A DNA stretch of 64,000 nt, from positions 870,206-934,205 of the forward strand of contig ML986579.1 of assembly GCA_010094045.1 (NCBI GenBank), written 5' to 3'. The notes beneath the pieces were generated by a model. That model saw nothing but the letters and a program-made list of their open reading frames with translations, did no database searches and was not told the origin of the DNA. This DNA comes from Lojkania enalia. Its lineage: Eukaryota; Ascomycota; Dothideomycetes; Pleosporales. The position numbers and the translations under genes were made by a program. Each line of letters starts with the position of its first letter. Position 1 is the first letter of the stretch. This document shows, one piece after another, positions 32,312 to 41,670 of this stretch.

Positions 32312-34033
32312 ATGGCACAGAAAGAGACGGAGAACTGGGTATCTAGATATGCAGCTGGTTACCATGCTTGGAAGACTGACCAGATAAACGGCAAAAAGGT
32401 CTATAGACGTCCGCTCGGCTTAGTTGAATTCTCTTTCGACACAGATGGGACTGACTACGGAGGAAGAGCTGATATCAATGCGCTCCTAACTCTCGAAGTC
32501 CGACATGCCCTTTCCGAAAATGAATTTAGCAGACGGATTTGTCTTGCTTGGACGAATTTACGCTTGCAGCATACCATGCTTATGACTAGGATTTGTGAAA
32601 ATAAAGAGACGGGAAAAAGAGAATTCGTTGTGACCGTTGAAGGAAGCAAGGTAGACGCAATCCAGGAAGCTACGAAGACTATTGTCTGGGTTGCAGATCA
32701 CTACACCTCTGTTGATGGCATAGAACTTTACCGACACTGTCAGAATGTTGCTCGAATCATCGACCCTGCTTCATGCCTCTCTCATCTTTTTGTCCTACCG
32801 CCTGTCCAGCGTTCGAATGGCAACTTTGAAGTCCAATTCTTGATTATCATGGCGCACGAGATATCTGACGGGTTAACATCGTATAACTGGTTCAGCCATT
32901 TTATTCGCATTCTCAATACTCCAGTCTCGATTATCGAACAAGAGATTGAAATTTTCGGATCGGCAGAGAATATTGCTTCTCGTCTACTACCCGCACAGGA
33001 AGACTTGTATCCACCAATAGCTGGAAGCAAAGCTAGACAAAGATGGTTTTGGGCTATAATGAGGGCTCTGAGGCATGTCCAAAAGATTCCCCCCCAAGCT
33101 TTCATAAACCCACTCCTACGGACGCAGAGAATGCCAGAACCAATGTCTTTTCCTCCCACCTTCTCGAAACTATTTGATTACTCGAAGGAGAACAAACCTC
33201 CGATGAATTCGTTTCACTGCGTTGCTTCACTCTCAAAACCCGCATCATCACGACTCATACAACTCTGTCGTTCAAATAACATCAGCGTCGGAGCTGGTTG
33301 CTTCGCGCTCGCAGGAATATCTATGATGGAGATAGAAGAGGCACGACGACCCAATGTACCCGCTTCAGAAAGGCGTCCATTCGCGGCATCCTTTCCGCTT
33401 AATCCACGAACGTTTTTCGGTTGGACATCCCCAGCGGATTCTTGCATGTTAGCTTTCAGCGATGGCATCGTAATACCGTTTCTCCCCTCCTCACTACCTG
33501 TCGAAGGCCGCTTCAAGTTGATTGCACGGCAAGCAAATCGGCAATTACGGATGTATCAAAAGAGGTTGAAATCTGGGGAAGTGAATAATACCTTGGACCA
33601 TCATTCCCCGGGACGGATCCTAGCAAATGGCTACTTATATATGTTTGAGCGTGTGGAGGCCAAGCTTCCAGCCCATCGCAAGACTGGAATCAATCCACAG
33701 GGAGGATATCCTGCCAAGATGGCTCAAACTAAAGCGACTTGTGGCGTTAGCTCTGTAGGCTCAACCGCTTCGTATTTCCGGCCTGGTGCATATGATTTGA
33801 ATGATGTTGGTACCGTGCAAGGGAAAGACTTCGCTGCCGATTACCGTAGCTTGAGAATGGGTGTTAGAGCCCGGGAAAACGAGTTCCTTGCTGGTAGTTC
33901 GACAGATGCAAACGGCATTGTTGGTTTTGGGGTTTCCTATGATGGAAATGCAATTAGTGAAGAAAGTGCAGAGGCTTGGGCCGAGAAGATAAAATCGCTT
34001 CTGGAGATCAAAGAAGACAAGGCGAAGCTTTAA
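32312..34033 (+). CDS. Condensation/acyltransferase-superfamily protein
   Basis: A single exon of 573 codons. The pattern HEISDG at about residue 185 fits the HxxxDG active-site motif of chloramphenicol-acetyltransferase-like folds (NRPS condensation domains, PapA, alcohol O-acetyltransferases, trichothecene-type acetyltransferases), in which the His deprotonates the acceptor. The fold expectation is supported by a second half starting near FHCVASLSKPASSRLIQLCR, a strand/helix pair resembling the C-terminal subdomain. GFGVSYDGN near the end fits the last strand region. There is no signal peptide and no fused carrier domain. Substrate unknown. In fungi such proteins often modify alcohols of secondary metabolites, but no synthase gene is visible nearby, so a pathway role is not supported. 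Confidence 0.65.
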   Translation: MAQKETENWVSRYAAGYHAWKTDQINGKKVYRRPLGLVEFSFDTDGTDYGGRADINALLTLEVRHALSENEFSRRICLAWTNLRLQHTMLMTRICENKETGKREFVVTVEGSKVDAIQEATKTIVWVADHYTSVDGIELYRHCQNVARIIDPASCLSHLFVLPPVQRSNGNFEVQFLIIMAHEISDGLTSYNWFSHFIRILNTPVSIIEQEIEIFGSAENIASRLLPAQEDLYPPIAGSKARQRWFWAIMRALRHVQKIPPQAFINPLLRTQRMPEPMSFPPTFSKLFDYSKENKPPMNSFHCVASLSKPASSRLIQLCRSNNISVGAGCFALAGISMMEIEEARRPNVPASERRPFAASFPLNPRTFFGWTSPADSCMLAFSDGIVIPFLPSSLPVEGRFKLIARQANRQLRMYQKRLKSGEVNNTLDHHSPGRILANGYLYMFERVEAKLPAHRKTGINPQGGYPAKMAQTKATCGVSSVGSTASYFRPGAYDLNDVGTVQGKDFAADYRSLRMGVRARENEFLAGSSTDANGIVGFGVSYDGNAISEESAEAWAEKIKSLLEIKEDKAKL

Positions 34034-34887
34034 ATTCAACCTAGATTCATCATGAAAACGAGGCTAGGAAGGGAAATTTTTAAATTAAGGATAATTGGTA
34101 TAAGAACGAACTATGTTCAAATGATGGTAGAATGAATATTTCCTTATTTTTAATCTAAGAACACACCCCCACGTCGAATTAGCTCCTGCAGGATCCCGTC
34201 CTAATAATGTGTCGTTGGCCACAAAACTGTGGAATAACATGTGACATGTTCTAGACTATAGCTATCGACCCATGAAAGAATATAATGACTTCAAAACTGC
34301 AAAACGACCTTATGTCGCCAGATGTAAACGGAAATCAAGGTTATCCTAAACATTGGCACGAACTCTTAAGAGGCGCTGAAGAGGCGCTGAAGCGGCCAAG
34401 ATAAGGGAAAGCTTATTTCACAGATCTCGCTCTTACCATTAAGCGCTTCTGCATCCGTGCTCAAAAGCAAACCTGCTGTGTAACACGCTCAGCCCCAACG
34501 GCGTTCTACACCAAGGTTCTCCTCCCAATTCCCTTTAAGCATACAACGAGGTTTATGAAATGAGCAAGCGCTGAAAATCTAGGATAAAACCTACCATTAG
34601 TATTGAACCCTGGAGTTAAATATACGTGCCTCTAGAGATCCTGCCAAGTCCCCAGTAGTTGACGCCTAATGATAATCAAGCTTTATCGTACCTAGGGCTG
34701 AGCCCATCGTATTGGATGCCTATCTGTGAGCTGAACATGATGGTTCACATGTCAAATGCAAATGACGTATAAGCACAGCCTTTGCCAGCCATACTGATAC
34801 CGACTTTTGACTCTACAACGTTGGAGTCGTAAACGTATTCTTTTTGTCCCTATCTATCCCTATTATCATCTATTAAAGATCATTAGT
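34034..34887. other. Gene-free stretch before the hydrolase-like gene
   Basis: About 850 bases of mixed to AT-rich DNA with no believable coding frame. GAGGCGCTGAA is tandemly doubled at about 34370-34392. The open frame of the downstream gene extends left to 34807, but without an ATG. Confidence 0.4.
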
Positions 34888-36295
34888 ATGCCTGTGAAAG
34901 TCGTCCCCTCACAAATTAGCAATACCTCCGAATCCCCGGTACCATATACCGGAAACCCCTTTCTCCTCTGCTGGGCTGACATTCTCCTCTTCATAAAATG
35001 CGCCTGGTCCATTGTCGGAATCCTTCATCCAGTAAACCAGTGGTTCGGCGGAGAAACTGACGAGCTTTATCCCTCCCCACCGAACCTCTTCTGTCTTGCC
35101 TTACATGGGTTTCTCATCGTCTGGCAACTCGCTTTCCTGATCTCCCTGTCATTCACACTCTTCTTCCCTCTTTGGGCTTCGCTGATGTATGTGGTTGGAG
35201 TCATGGCTGTGAACTTCAGTGTATGCTGGTTACTGAACGGAGATGAGAGTATGAGGCAGTCGACAGTGGATTTAGGGCCGGATAAATATTTGCATGAAGA
35301 TGAATGCTGGATATATCTAAATGGTGTTTCCGTTGGGTACGTTGGCCGAACATCACTTACAGTACACACCGCTTACTCTCAATAGAAAGCATTGGCTGCA
35401 AGGAAACCTTGAACGACTGGCTTTAACCTTCCGTCGCCCGATAATTGGAGTGCATAACCGCACGTATGGTATTATTTTCGATCTAATTCAATGCATCATC
35501 GAGCGCAATTTTGCCTACGCAACTTATGACATTCGGAACTCTTACCATGCCATCAAAGCCTGTCTGCTCGAGGAGAAGCATAAGAAAGTGATCCTCATCC
35601 TGCATAGCCAAGGCGGCATTGAAGGATCGCTGATCTTGGACTGGTTATTGAGCGAATGTTAGTACACACGCTACTTAGCTTGCATATCAGTGTACGAAAG
35701 CTGACCATAAAAAGTACCACATGACATCGTACATAAGCTTGAGATTTATACCTTCGGATGCGCAGCCAACCACTTCAATAATCCGCGTTGGAAGGGTGCT
35801 ACCCAAACATCAGGAAGCCTGCGACACCATGATAAGGCCGTTCGACACATTGAGCATTATGCTAATGACGGGGATTTCGTTGCTCGGTGGGGAGTCCTAA
35901 GCTTTATTCGGATACCTAATAGGTATATGGGCAGAGTCTTCATTCGCTCCGGGATGGGTCATCTCTTGAACCAACATTACCTAAACGTCATGTTTCCGCT
36001 TGGTCATAACAAAAGAGTTCTAGAAGAGAATGGATTCATGGACAGGCAGGTGGATTTTTCAAGTGAAGGAGCGGGGGACAGGGCAAGAGAAGGTGTATTC
36101 GAAACCTTATTCAATGGAGGTCAAGGTGGTAATAGTGCAATTGTGGAAGACGTCAATAGTCCCGTTGAGCCGGTATCATTGAAGAGGGCAGAATCAGTCC
36201 TAACTGCGAAACAGTCGAATCGCAAACCGAAAGTGAGAGCCTTTTCAAGATTATGGGAATATAGAAATGGCGGGTCTCCCGAAAATCGATATTGA
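34888..36295 (+). CDS. Membrane-associated alpha/beta-hydrolase-like fungal protein
   Basis: Three exons, 34888-35336, 35386-35657 and 35715-36295 (introns of 49 and 57 nt), give 433 residues. N-terminal hydrophobic segments at about 25-45 and 70-110 (CLALHGFLIVWQLAFLISLS and the following FTLFFPLWASLMYVVGV) suggest two or three membrane spans. The conserved soluble part follows: DECWIYLNGVSVGKHWLQGN joined across intron 1, RPIIGVHNRTYGIIFDLIQC, then VILILHSQGGIEGSLILDW. HSQGG matches a lipase-like nucleophile elbow (Gly-x-Ser-x-Gly with the first Gly replaced by His). After intron 2 comes YTFGCAANHFNNP and a His (HIEHYANDGDFVARWG) that could complete a triad with the Asp. Many ascomycetes have this family without a named function. 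A lipase or esterase activity is inference. The start is the first ATG of the frame. Confidence 0.75.
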
Positions 36296-36556
36296 AGTGG
36301 GACCTGACCTTGAAAATGCGACGTGTGTATTGAATAGATGATTGAGAGGATAGAGTCCAATTCCCGGATGATTTACGTTCCATAAAATCGAACTATTTAA
36401 TGTTTGCCTCACACGTCGAGAACCGGACCATATCTCAACTTGCAAATTTCAGGGAAAACGCAAGTAGGCTCGGAACTAAAGCCTAGGGCAATCTATTGAC
36501 TAATGCACAGGTTTATGTAACAGTGACTTGACTTGAAAGGAGATAATTTGTAGCGT

Positions 36557-37463
36557 TCATGCCTTCTGTGAAACAATCCCTACTCGGGGTTAGCATTCGC
36601 TGTCATAAGATCTATGTATACATACTCTCAACGTCCGCAACGCTCTGGTCAAGAATCTGCTTGAGAACCTTAGGGTTCTCTAGTTCCTTCTCGATCTTGG
36701 CAATGACAGACTCAGCAAGCTCACGCTGCTGCCTCTGCTTGACTTGCCCCTCGTAGCGTACCCACGAATCCAAAACAGCCCTAGCCTCATGTGCAATGAC
36801 AGTCTTCTGTTCTAGCTCGTACGCCTGAGCCTCGAGCTTGGCGGTTTCCTGATGGTTGTGTTAGTCTGCATCGGCTGAGCGGAATAGGCTATATCTCAAA
36901 AGTAGATAAATCGCACCTTTGAAACCTCAAAAAGAGTCTTGGTGATATCAATGACGCTACTAAGATCTTGGACATTCTCAATTCGCGACTTAACAGCCGA
37001 AGTGTGATCTGCACGAGCTGCATTCAAGATGCCCTTGATTTTGTCGGCCTGCTGCTCAGCGTAGCTAGACCAGGCCGGACCGGCATAGTGTGCAACAGCC
37101 CAGAAGATTGTGAGCAAGCTGAGGGCGACGATGGACTCCTCATTGACGACGTAGAGTTCGTTGCTAATGGCAGCGACGCTTAAGCCAGCGCCAGCGGAGA
37201 GCACGGCGGCCTTGGAGACAAAGCTGTTTCCAGGTATCGAGTCAAGAAGTGACTGAGCCTTCTTCTTCGGGTCCTCAGTGGGCACATTAGAGTTGTATCG
37301 GGTCGGGGTGATCTGAGTGGTGATGGCTGGGAGGGTCCGAAGAGGAAGGGTTGGTCGGAGACGAGCGGCGCCTGTTGCAAGTGAGCGTACGGGCCAATGG
37401 CATCAAAAATCCATCGAACAGCTTTCACTTACCGACCGCGCTCCTTGCGAGACGTGATGCCAT
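36557..37463 (-). CDS. ATP4: Mitochondrial F1Fo ATP synthase subunit b (subunit 4)
   Basis: Peripheral-stalk subunit that holds the F1 head against rotation on the inner membrane. Four exons, 37463-37433, 37371-36917, 36848-36626 and 36579-36557, give 243 residues (yeast 244). Exons 1-2 make the presequence (MASRLARSAVGAARLRP to RYNSN) before the mature start VPTEDPKKKAQ. The two hydrophobic segments (VSKAAVLSAGAGLSVAAI and IVALSLLTIFWAVAHYAG) are the membrane hairpin. The stalk helix follows (ESRIENVQ-type region, FEVSK joined to ETAKLEAQAYELEQKTVIAH, then HEARAVLDSWVRYE). The last exon is only 23 nt and supplies the end RIVSQKA. The introns are 61, 68 and 46 nt. Without the final splice the protein would end in SMYT. 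Divergent from NOC4. Confidence 0.92.
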
Positions 37464-37683
37464 TGCTGAGGATGAAGAGTGGGGAGGTTCGTGGCAGCCG
37501 TGATCGTGAGGGAGTTTTGCAGTTGAGGAGCTTGGAATCGTCGCATCCGCCAAGCCACTCATGCCGACGTTCTTCCGAAACTTCAACTTTTTCTGAGAGG
37601 ACAACTGTGCCAGCGTACAACAGCATATCTAACGATCATATTCCGACATAGACACCCAAGTGTCCGGATCCAAGAGGCCCAGT
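37464..37683. promoter_or_regulatory. Divergent promoter of ATP4 and NOC4
   Basis: 220 bases between two head-to-head ATGs. Open frames cross it, but no in-frame ATG lies upstream of 37684. A shared bidirectional promoter is inferred from the spacing. Confidence 0.45.
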
Positions 37684-39403
37684 ATGTCGGGCATTAAGAG
37701 GAAGAGGGAGTCCGACAGATTGGACCGCAAGCATTCTAAAGAGAAAATCCGACGCAAGTCCTCAAATTCACGTAGCGGCGATGACGATGACCTGCAGGCT
37801 GCAATACTGCGTCTAGAAGCCCAAATCCTCGAATCTCGCCGGAATTTCAATAATATTACAACCTTACTCCAGATAACAAAGAACGAACCAAACGATGAAA
37901 CCGCAATCGTTGCGGCAGTAGCATTATGTCGAGTATTTTCGCGGCTGCTTTCTGGTGGAGATATGGTAAAGAGCAAAGGGATGCTGGGGTCAGAGGTCGT
38001 TATAGTAAAATGGTTAAAAGACCGATATAAAGAGTATCTGAATATCTTGCTGGAGCAGTATTTGCGTAGCGAGAACCCGCCCAAGCAATCGGTTGCGCTG
38101 AGTCTGCTCATGCGTCTAGTTAAGGAGGAATCAAATACCCAGAAGGAGTACAACTGGAAGCATGGACCTATACCTAGAATTGTGGAAATCCTACTTTTAC
38201 TCCCACAAGACGACCATACCCGGAACGAATTTGCGGAAAAATACTTTAAGCAGTTTGCCGATATGTGCTACTACACCTTTCAGTGTATAAAGTAAGTGCA
38301 CTAGTCATCCTATGATGCTAATCGATTCTTACATCTGCAGGAATGTTCTCAGCGATCAAGTGGAAGAGTCTCTCCAACAGGTTGTTCCTAGTAACGCCTT
38401 ATCCTTATTGATGAGCCTTGACAAAGTACCTGAATTAGGGGACGAAACGGACGTCTATTGCTCTGGAGCTCCCAAGCAAGCAAGGCAGTTATCTGCCCTA
38501 AAATCCAAAGCACAGGAAGCGTGGCTGGTAACGCTGCGCTTTGGTTTAACGAAAGCACAGCGGAAGTCTGTTCTCGCCGTCTTTTCTTATCAGATCGCGC
38601 CCTGGTTCCAGCAGCCAGAGATGCTTATGGACTTCCTCACGGATTCTTACAATATCGGAGGAGGTACTTCTCTGCTAGCACTCTCAGGGCTTTACTTTCT
38701 TATCTCCGATAAGAACCTGGATTATCCTTCCTTTTATCAGAAACTGTACTCTCTACTTAACGAGGATTTGCTACACTCAAAACATCGGTCGCGCTTCTTC
38801 CGGTCGTTGGATACCTTTATGTCCTCAACCCACCTACCAGCCGTGCTAGTAGCGAGTTTTATTAAGCGCCTCTCAAGATTAGCCTTACACGGGCCTCCGG
38901 CCGGTATTGTGGTTGCTATCCCCTGGGTATACAACATGTTCAAGCGACACCCGGCTTGCACTTTTATGATGCACCGGGAAATTAGGAATGAGGATGATAA
39001 AAGAAAAATTGAAGAAGAGGGCATGGGAGACCCTTTCGACATGAGTGAGGAAGACCCAGTGCTCACTAATGCTATTGAGAGTAGCTTGTGGGAGATCGAG
39101 ACATTGCAGTCTCACTACCATCCCAACGTAGCGACATTGGCTAAGATAATATCGGAACAATTTACGAAACGATCGTACAACCTCGAAGACTTCTTAGACC
39201 ACTCGTACCTTACAGTAAGTGAATTTAACCTTGATTCTCTTACTATCCTGACATTGCTCTAGCTTCTTGATGCCGAACTCAATAGAGACTTAAAAAAGGA
39301 GCCTATAGTAGAATTCGAGATACCGAAGCGTATATTCACTGCTGAGGAATCGGATCTTGGACTATTGGGGGAGCTTATGCAACAGGTCATAGACGCAAGC
39401 TAG
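37684..39403 (+). CDS. NOC4: Nucleolar complex protein 4, 40S ribosome assembly
   Basis: Noc4 pairs with Nop14 in the small-subunit processome and is needed for 18S rRNA production and 40S export. Three exons, 37684-38291, 38341-39214 and 39263-39403 (introns of 49 and 48 nt), give 540 residues, as in relatives. The N-terminus is Lys/Arg-rich with a likely nuclear/nucleolar signal (KRKRESDRLDRKHSKEK). A helical repeat region follows. The CBF/Mak21-type C-terminal block is clear: EAWLVTLRFGLTKAQRKSVL, SLLALSGLYFLI, SFIKRLSRLALHGPPAGIVV, then the metal-free signature region DPFDMSEEDP and LWEIETLQSHYHPNVATLAK. Exon 3 supplies the end LLDAELNRDLKKEP. Both junctions restore the frame. Confidence 0.93.
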
Positions 39404-39755
39404 AGAGTCAATGGAAGGCATTCTCAAGCCAAAATATCAACTCCGATAGTCTAGTGAAAAAACAACGTGAAGATAGACTATGAAACTTATTGGTTACGTC
39501 AAATTACTGCCCAATTTGTGATATCTCTGTAACCAACAGATTGGTCATGTAAGCCTTACGCGCAATCACGTGAAACTGCGTCATCGGCCATCGGAGAATC
39601 TTTCCTCCCGGTGCCATCAAAGTCCAAATGTTTGCCCCGCTACCTCCTTCACCTTCTTCTGTTCTTCTCTCCCGCAACAACCACCCCGTGCTAGCCCTTC
39701 TGTGTGGAAGCTCAGGGTGGGAATTGACTGCTAACATTTGAGCAGATCCGATAAC
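39404..39755. other. Intergenic region between NOC4 and the CCCH protein gene
   Basis: 352 bases between genes on the same strand, pyrimidine-rich from 39640 to 39680 as is common upstream of fungal transcription starts. A CTAAC...GAGCAG run at 39731-39744 could be a 5'-UTR intron end. Confidence 0.4.
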
Positions 39756-40825
39756 ATGGCGCAACCGCCGAGGCCTTTTCTCACCCACGACGAGATCAAA
39801 GCGCTCTCTGAGGACGAACGAGCTCGGGCGATTGCTGAATGGTCTAGTAAGCGGCTTCGAGTTTGTAGTCTTTTTGGACTCACGTACTAAGTGATAACAG
39901 GCTACAATGCGCGCCTTCGAATGGAACAAGAGCAACGTGCTGCGCAAGCTACCTATCGTGGCTCGCGAGGTCGCGGAAGCGGAGGACGGGGCAGAGGATA
40001 TTACCACTACCAGCCATATTCCACCTCTCCCTCCAATCGCCAAAAGTTCTCGAATAGGTCCACAACCTTCAATCAGTCGGCACCTCTTGTGGCTTCTTCA
40101 GCGGCAGATGATCCTCGACCCGTTTCCGCTAGTGCAGCTCCCAATGGAACAAAGGAACCAGAAGAGCAAGCCATAAAAGAAAGCACATCATGCCCAGTTT
40201 TCACAGCGACAGGTAATTGACTTATGACGGACTTGGAAGGCAGATCCGCTATAACCCGTGCGCCACTAACGCCTGTGTAGGTGTCTGTAAACGCCCACGA
40301 TGCCCACATATACATGACCCGGAACGAACCGCAATCTGCAGGCGGTATTTGTTTAAAGACAATTGTCCCCACGGTGACGCATGCCCACTGTCCCATACTC
40401 CGTCACCACACCGCTCCCCAAGCTGTGTTCACTTCCAGAACGGCAACTGCAACAAGGAAGACTGTCGCTATGCTCATGTGCACGTCAGCCCACTTGCGCC
40501 GGTCTGCGAACCTTTCGCACGCCTGGGATATTGCGACAAGGGCGATACATGCACTAATCGTCATGCGTTTGAGTGCCCTGATTTCACTAACAACGGTAGT
40601 TGCGAGGTGGCGGGCTGTCGTTTGCCCCATGTTGTGCACGCTGGGCGTTTGCGAAAGGTAGCCGGAAGTCGGCCATCTTCCGAAGCTGAGACGCCTCCCA
40701 CCCCAAGCAGCCTCGACGACACCAACAGCCAGACGCCGGACATAACTGCGAATGAGACTGAGGACAAAACGGATCAATCCCATGCCCTTTCCCAGCAAGC
40801 TGATTTCATTCCATTCGAGTCTTAG
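39756..40825 (+). CDS. Five-finger CCCH zinc-finger protein, ZC3H3 type
   Basis: Three exons, 39756-39846, 39901-40212 and 40281-40825 (introns of 54 and 68 nt), give 315 residues. The N-terminal helix (THDEIKALSEDERARAIAEW) is followed by an RG-rich stretch (YRGSRGRGSGGRGRGYY), likely an RNA-binding or methylated segment. Then come five CCCH fingers: CPVFTATGVCKRPRCPHIH, CRRYLFKDNCPHGDACPLSH, CVHFQNGNCNKEDCRYAH, CEPFARLGYCDKGDTCTNRH and CPDFTNNGSCEVAGCRLPH. The first finger is split by the second intron, and only the spliced form supplies its second Cys in register, which supports the model. Five such fingers match ZC3H3 relatives (fission yeast Red5 class) linked to mRNA 3' processing, nuclear RNA decay and export. 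The precise role here is inferred. Confidence 0.88.
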
Positions 40826-41670
40826 CTTAACCCCATTGTGGGCATTTCTCTCTCACCAGTATGTTCTCCTATTTAGTCTCTGTCCTTAATATCTGTTTCT
40901 AACTTGGTTTCTGGATGCATCAAAGTTTCCGGGGTTTCGGTAGGTCTTTACATTCTCCGCCGCGCCTTTTCTCATTTTAACGTAACGAAGCATGGGCGTT
41001 GGCATTGGACATGATGGGATATGATACCCGAGGAAGATACATTGTATCTGACTTTTCATTTGGGACAAGGGCGATGATACCCAGGCTCTACAACAAGTTT
41101 GTTTAGCCAACTCTGTTTCATAAAGGTTTGATTTCAGTTTGCTGGTTTCATAATTGCGTATATGTCGTCGAGTAATGGCGTTGCCCATTCGTTTTGTTCG
41201 AAGTGTGGGCGTAGCCTATACCAACTAAGCAAGATCATAATTGTACACATAATCATGGAATGAGGAAAAGAATAACAGAAGATTACAAATATTCTGCATG
41301 AGGGTTAATTGCAGTACTGTGAAGTCGCATCTAAGCAGGGGTATTGGTATAAAGTTTCTGAATTCGCGTGGCATTAGCTGAATCTGACCCTTCATGCAAA
41401 CACGAGCATTTGATGATGAAGGCTGTGCGTGGCTGTGCTTGGCTACCGTCACAGCGAATGCTGTCTTACTAGCTGACAATTCGCGCCTGTTCAGCCGTCC
41501 TTAATGCATTTAATACCCACGGCTAGGGCTCTCAGAAGATATAAGACTACACTCAAAATCCAGTAGAATTATCACGACTAGCCTGTTGACTCCGTAACGG
41601 AGATTGCGCAATTATAATTAGCCGCAGCGGAACGCGTCCCAATCGCCTGCAACATCCGTTTGCCCCTACG
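40826..41670. other. Gene-free stretch after the CCCH protein gene
   Basis: 845 bases without a supported gene. AT-rich between about 41225 and 41290. It separates two genes on the same strand and should hold the CCCH 3' end and the promoter of the SEL1-repeat gene. Confidence 0.4.

Noticed and set aside
39504..40043. 179-codon minus-strand frame at the start of the CCCH gene
   Set aside because: Antisense to two supported exons, Ser/Arg-rich with no domain.
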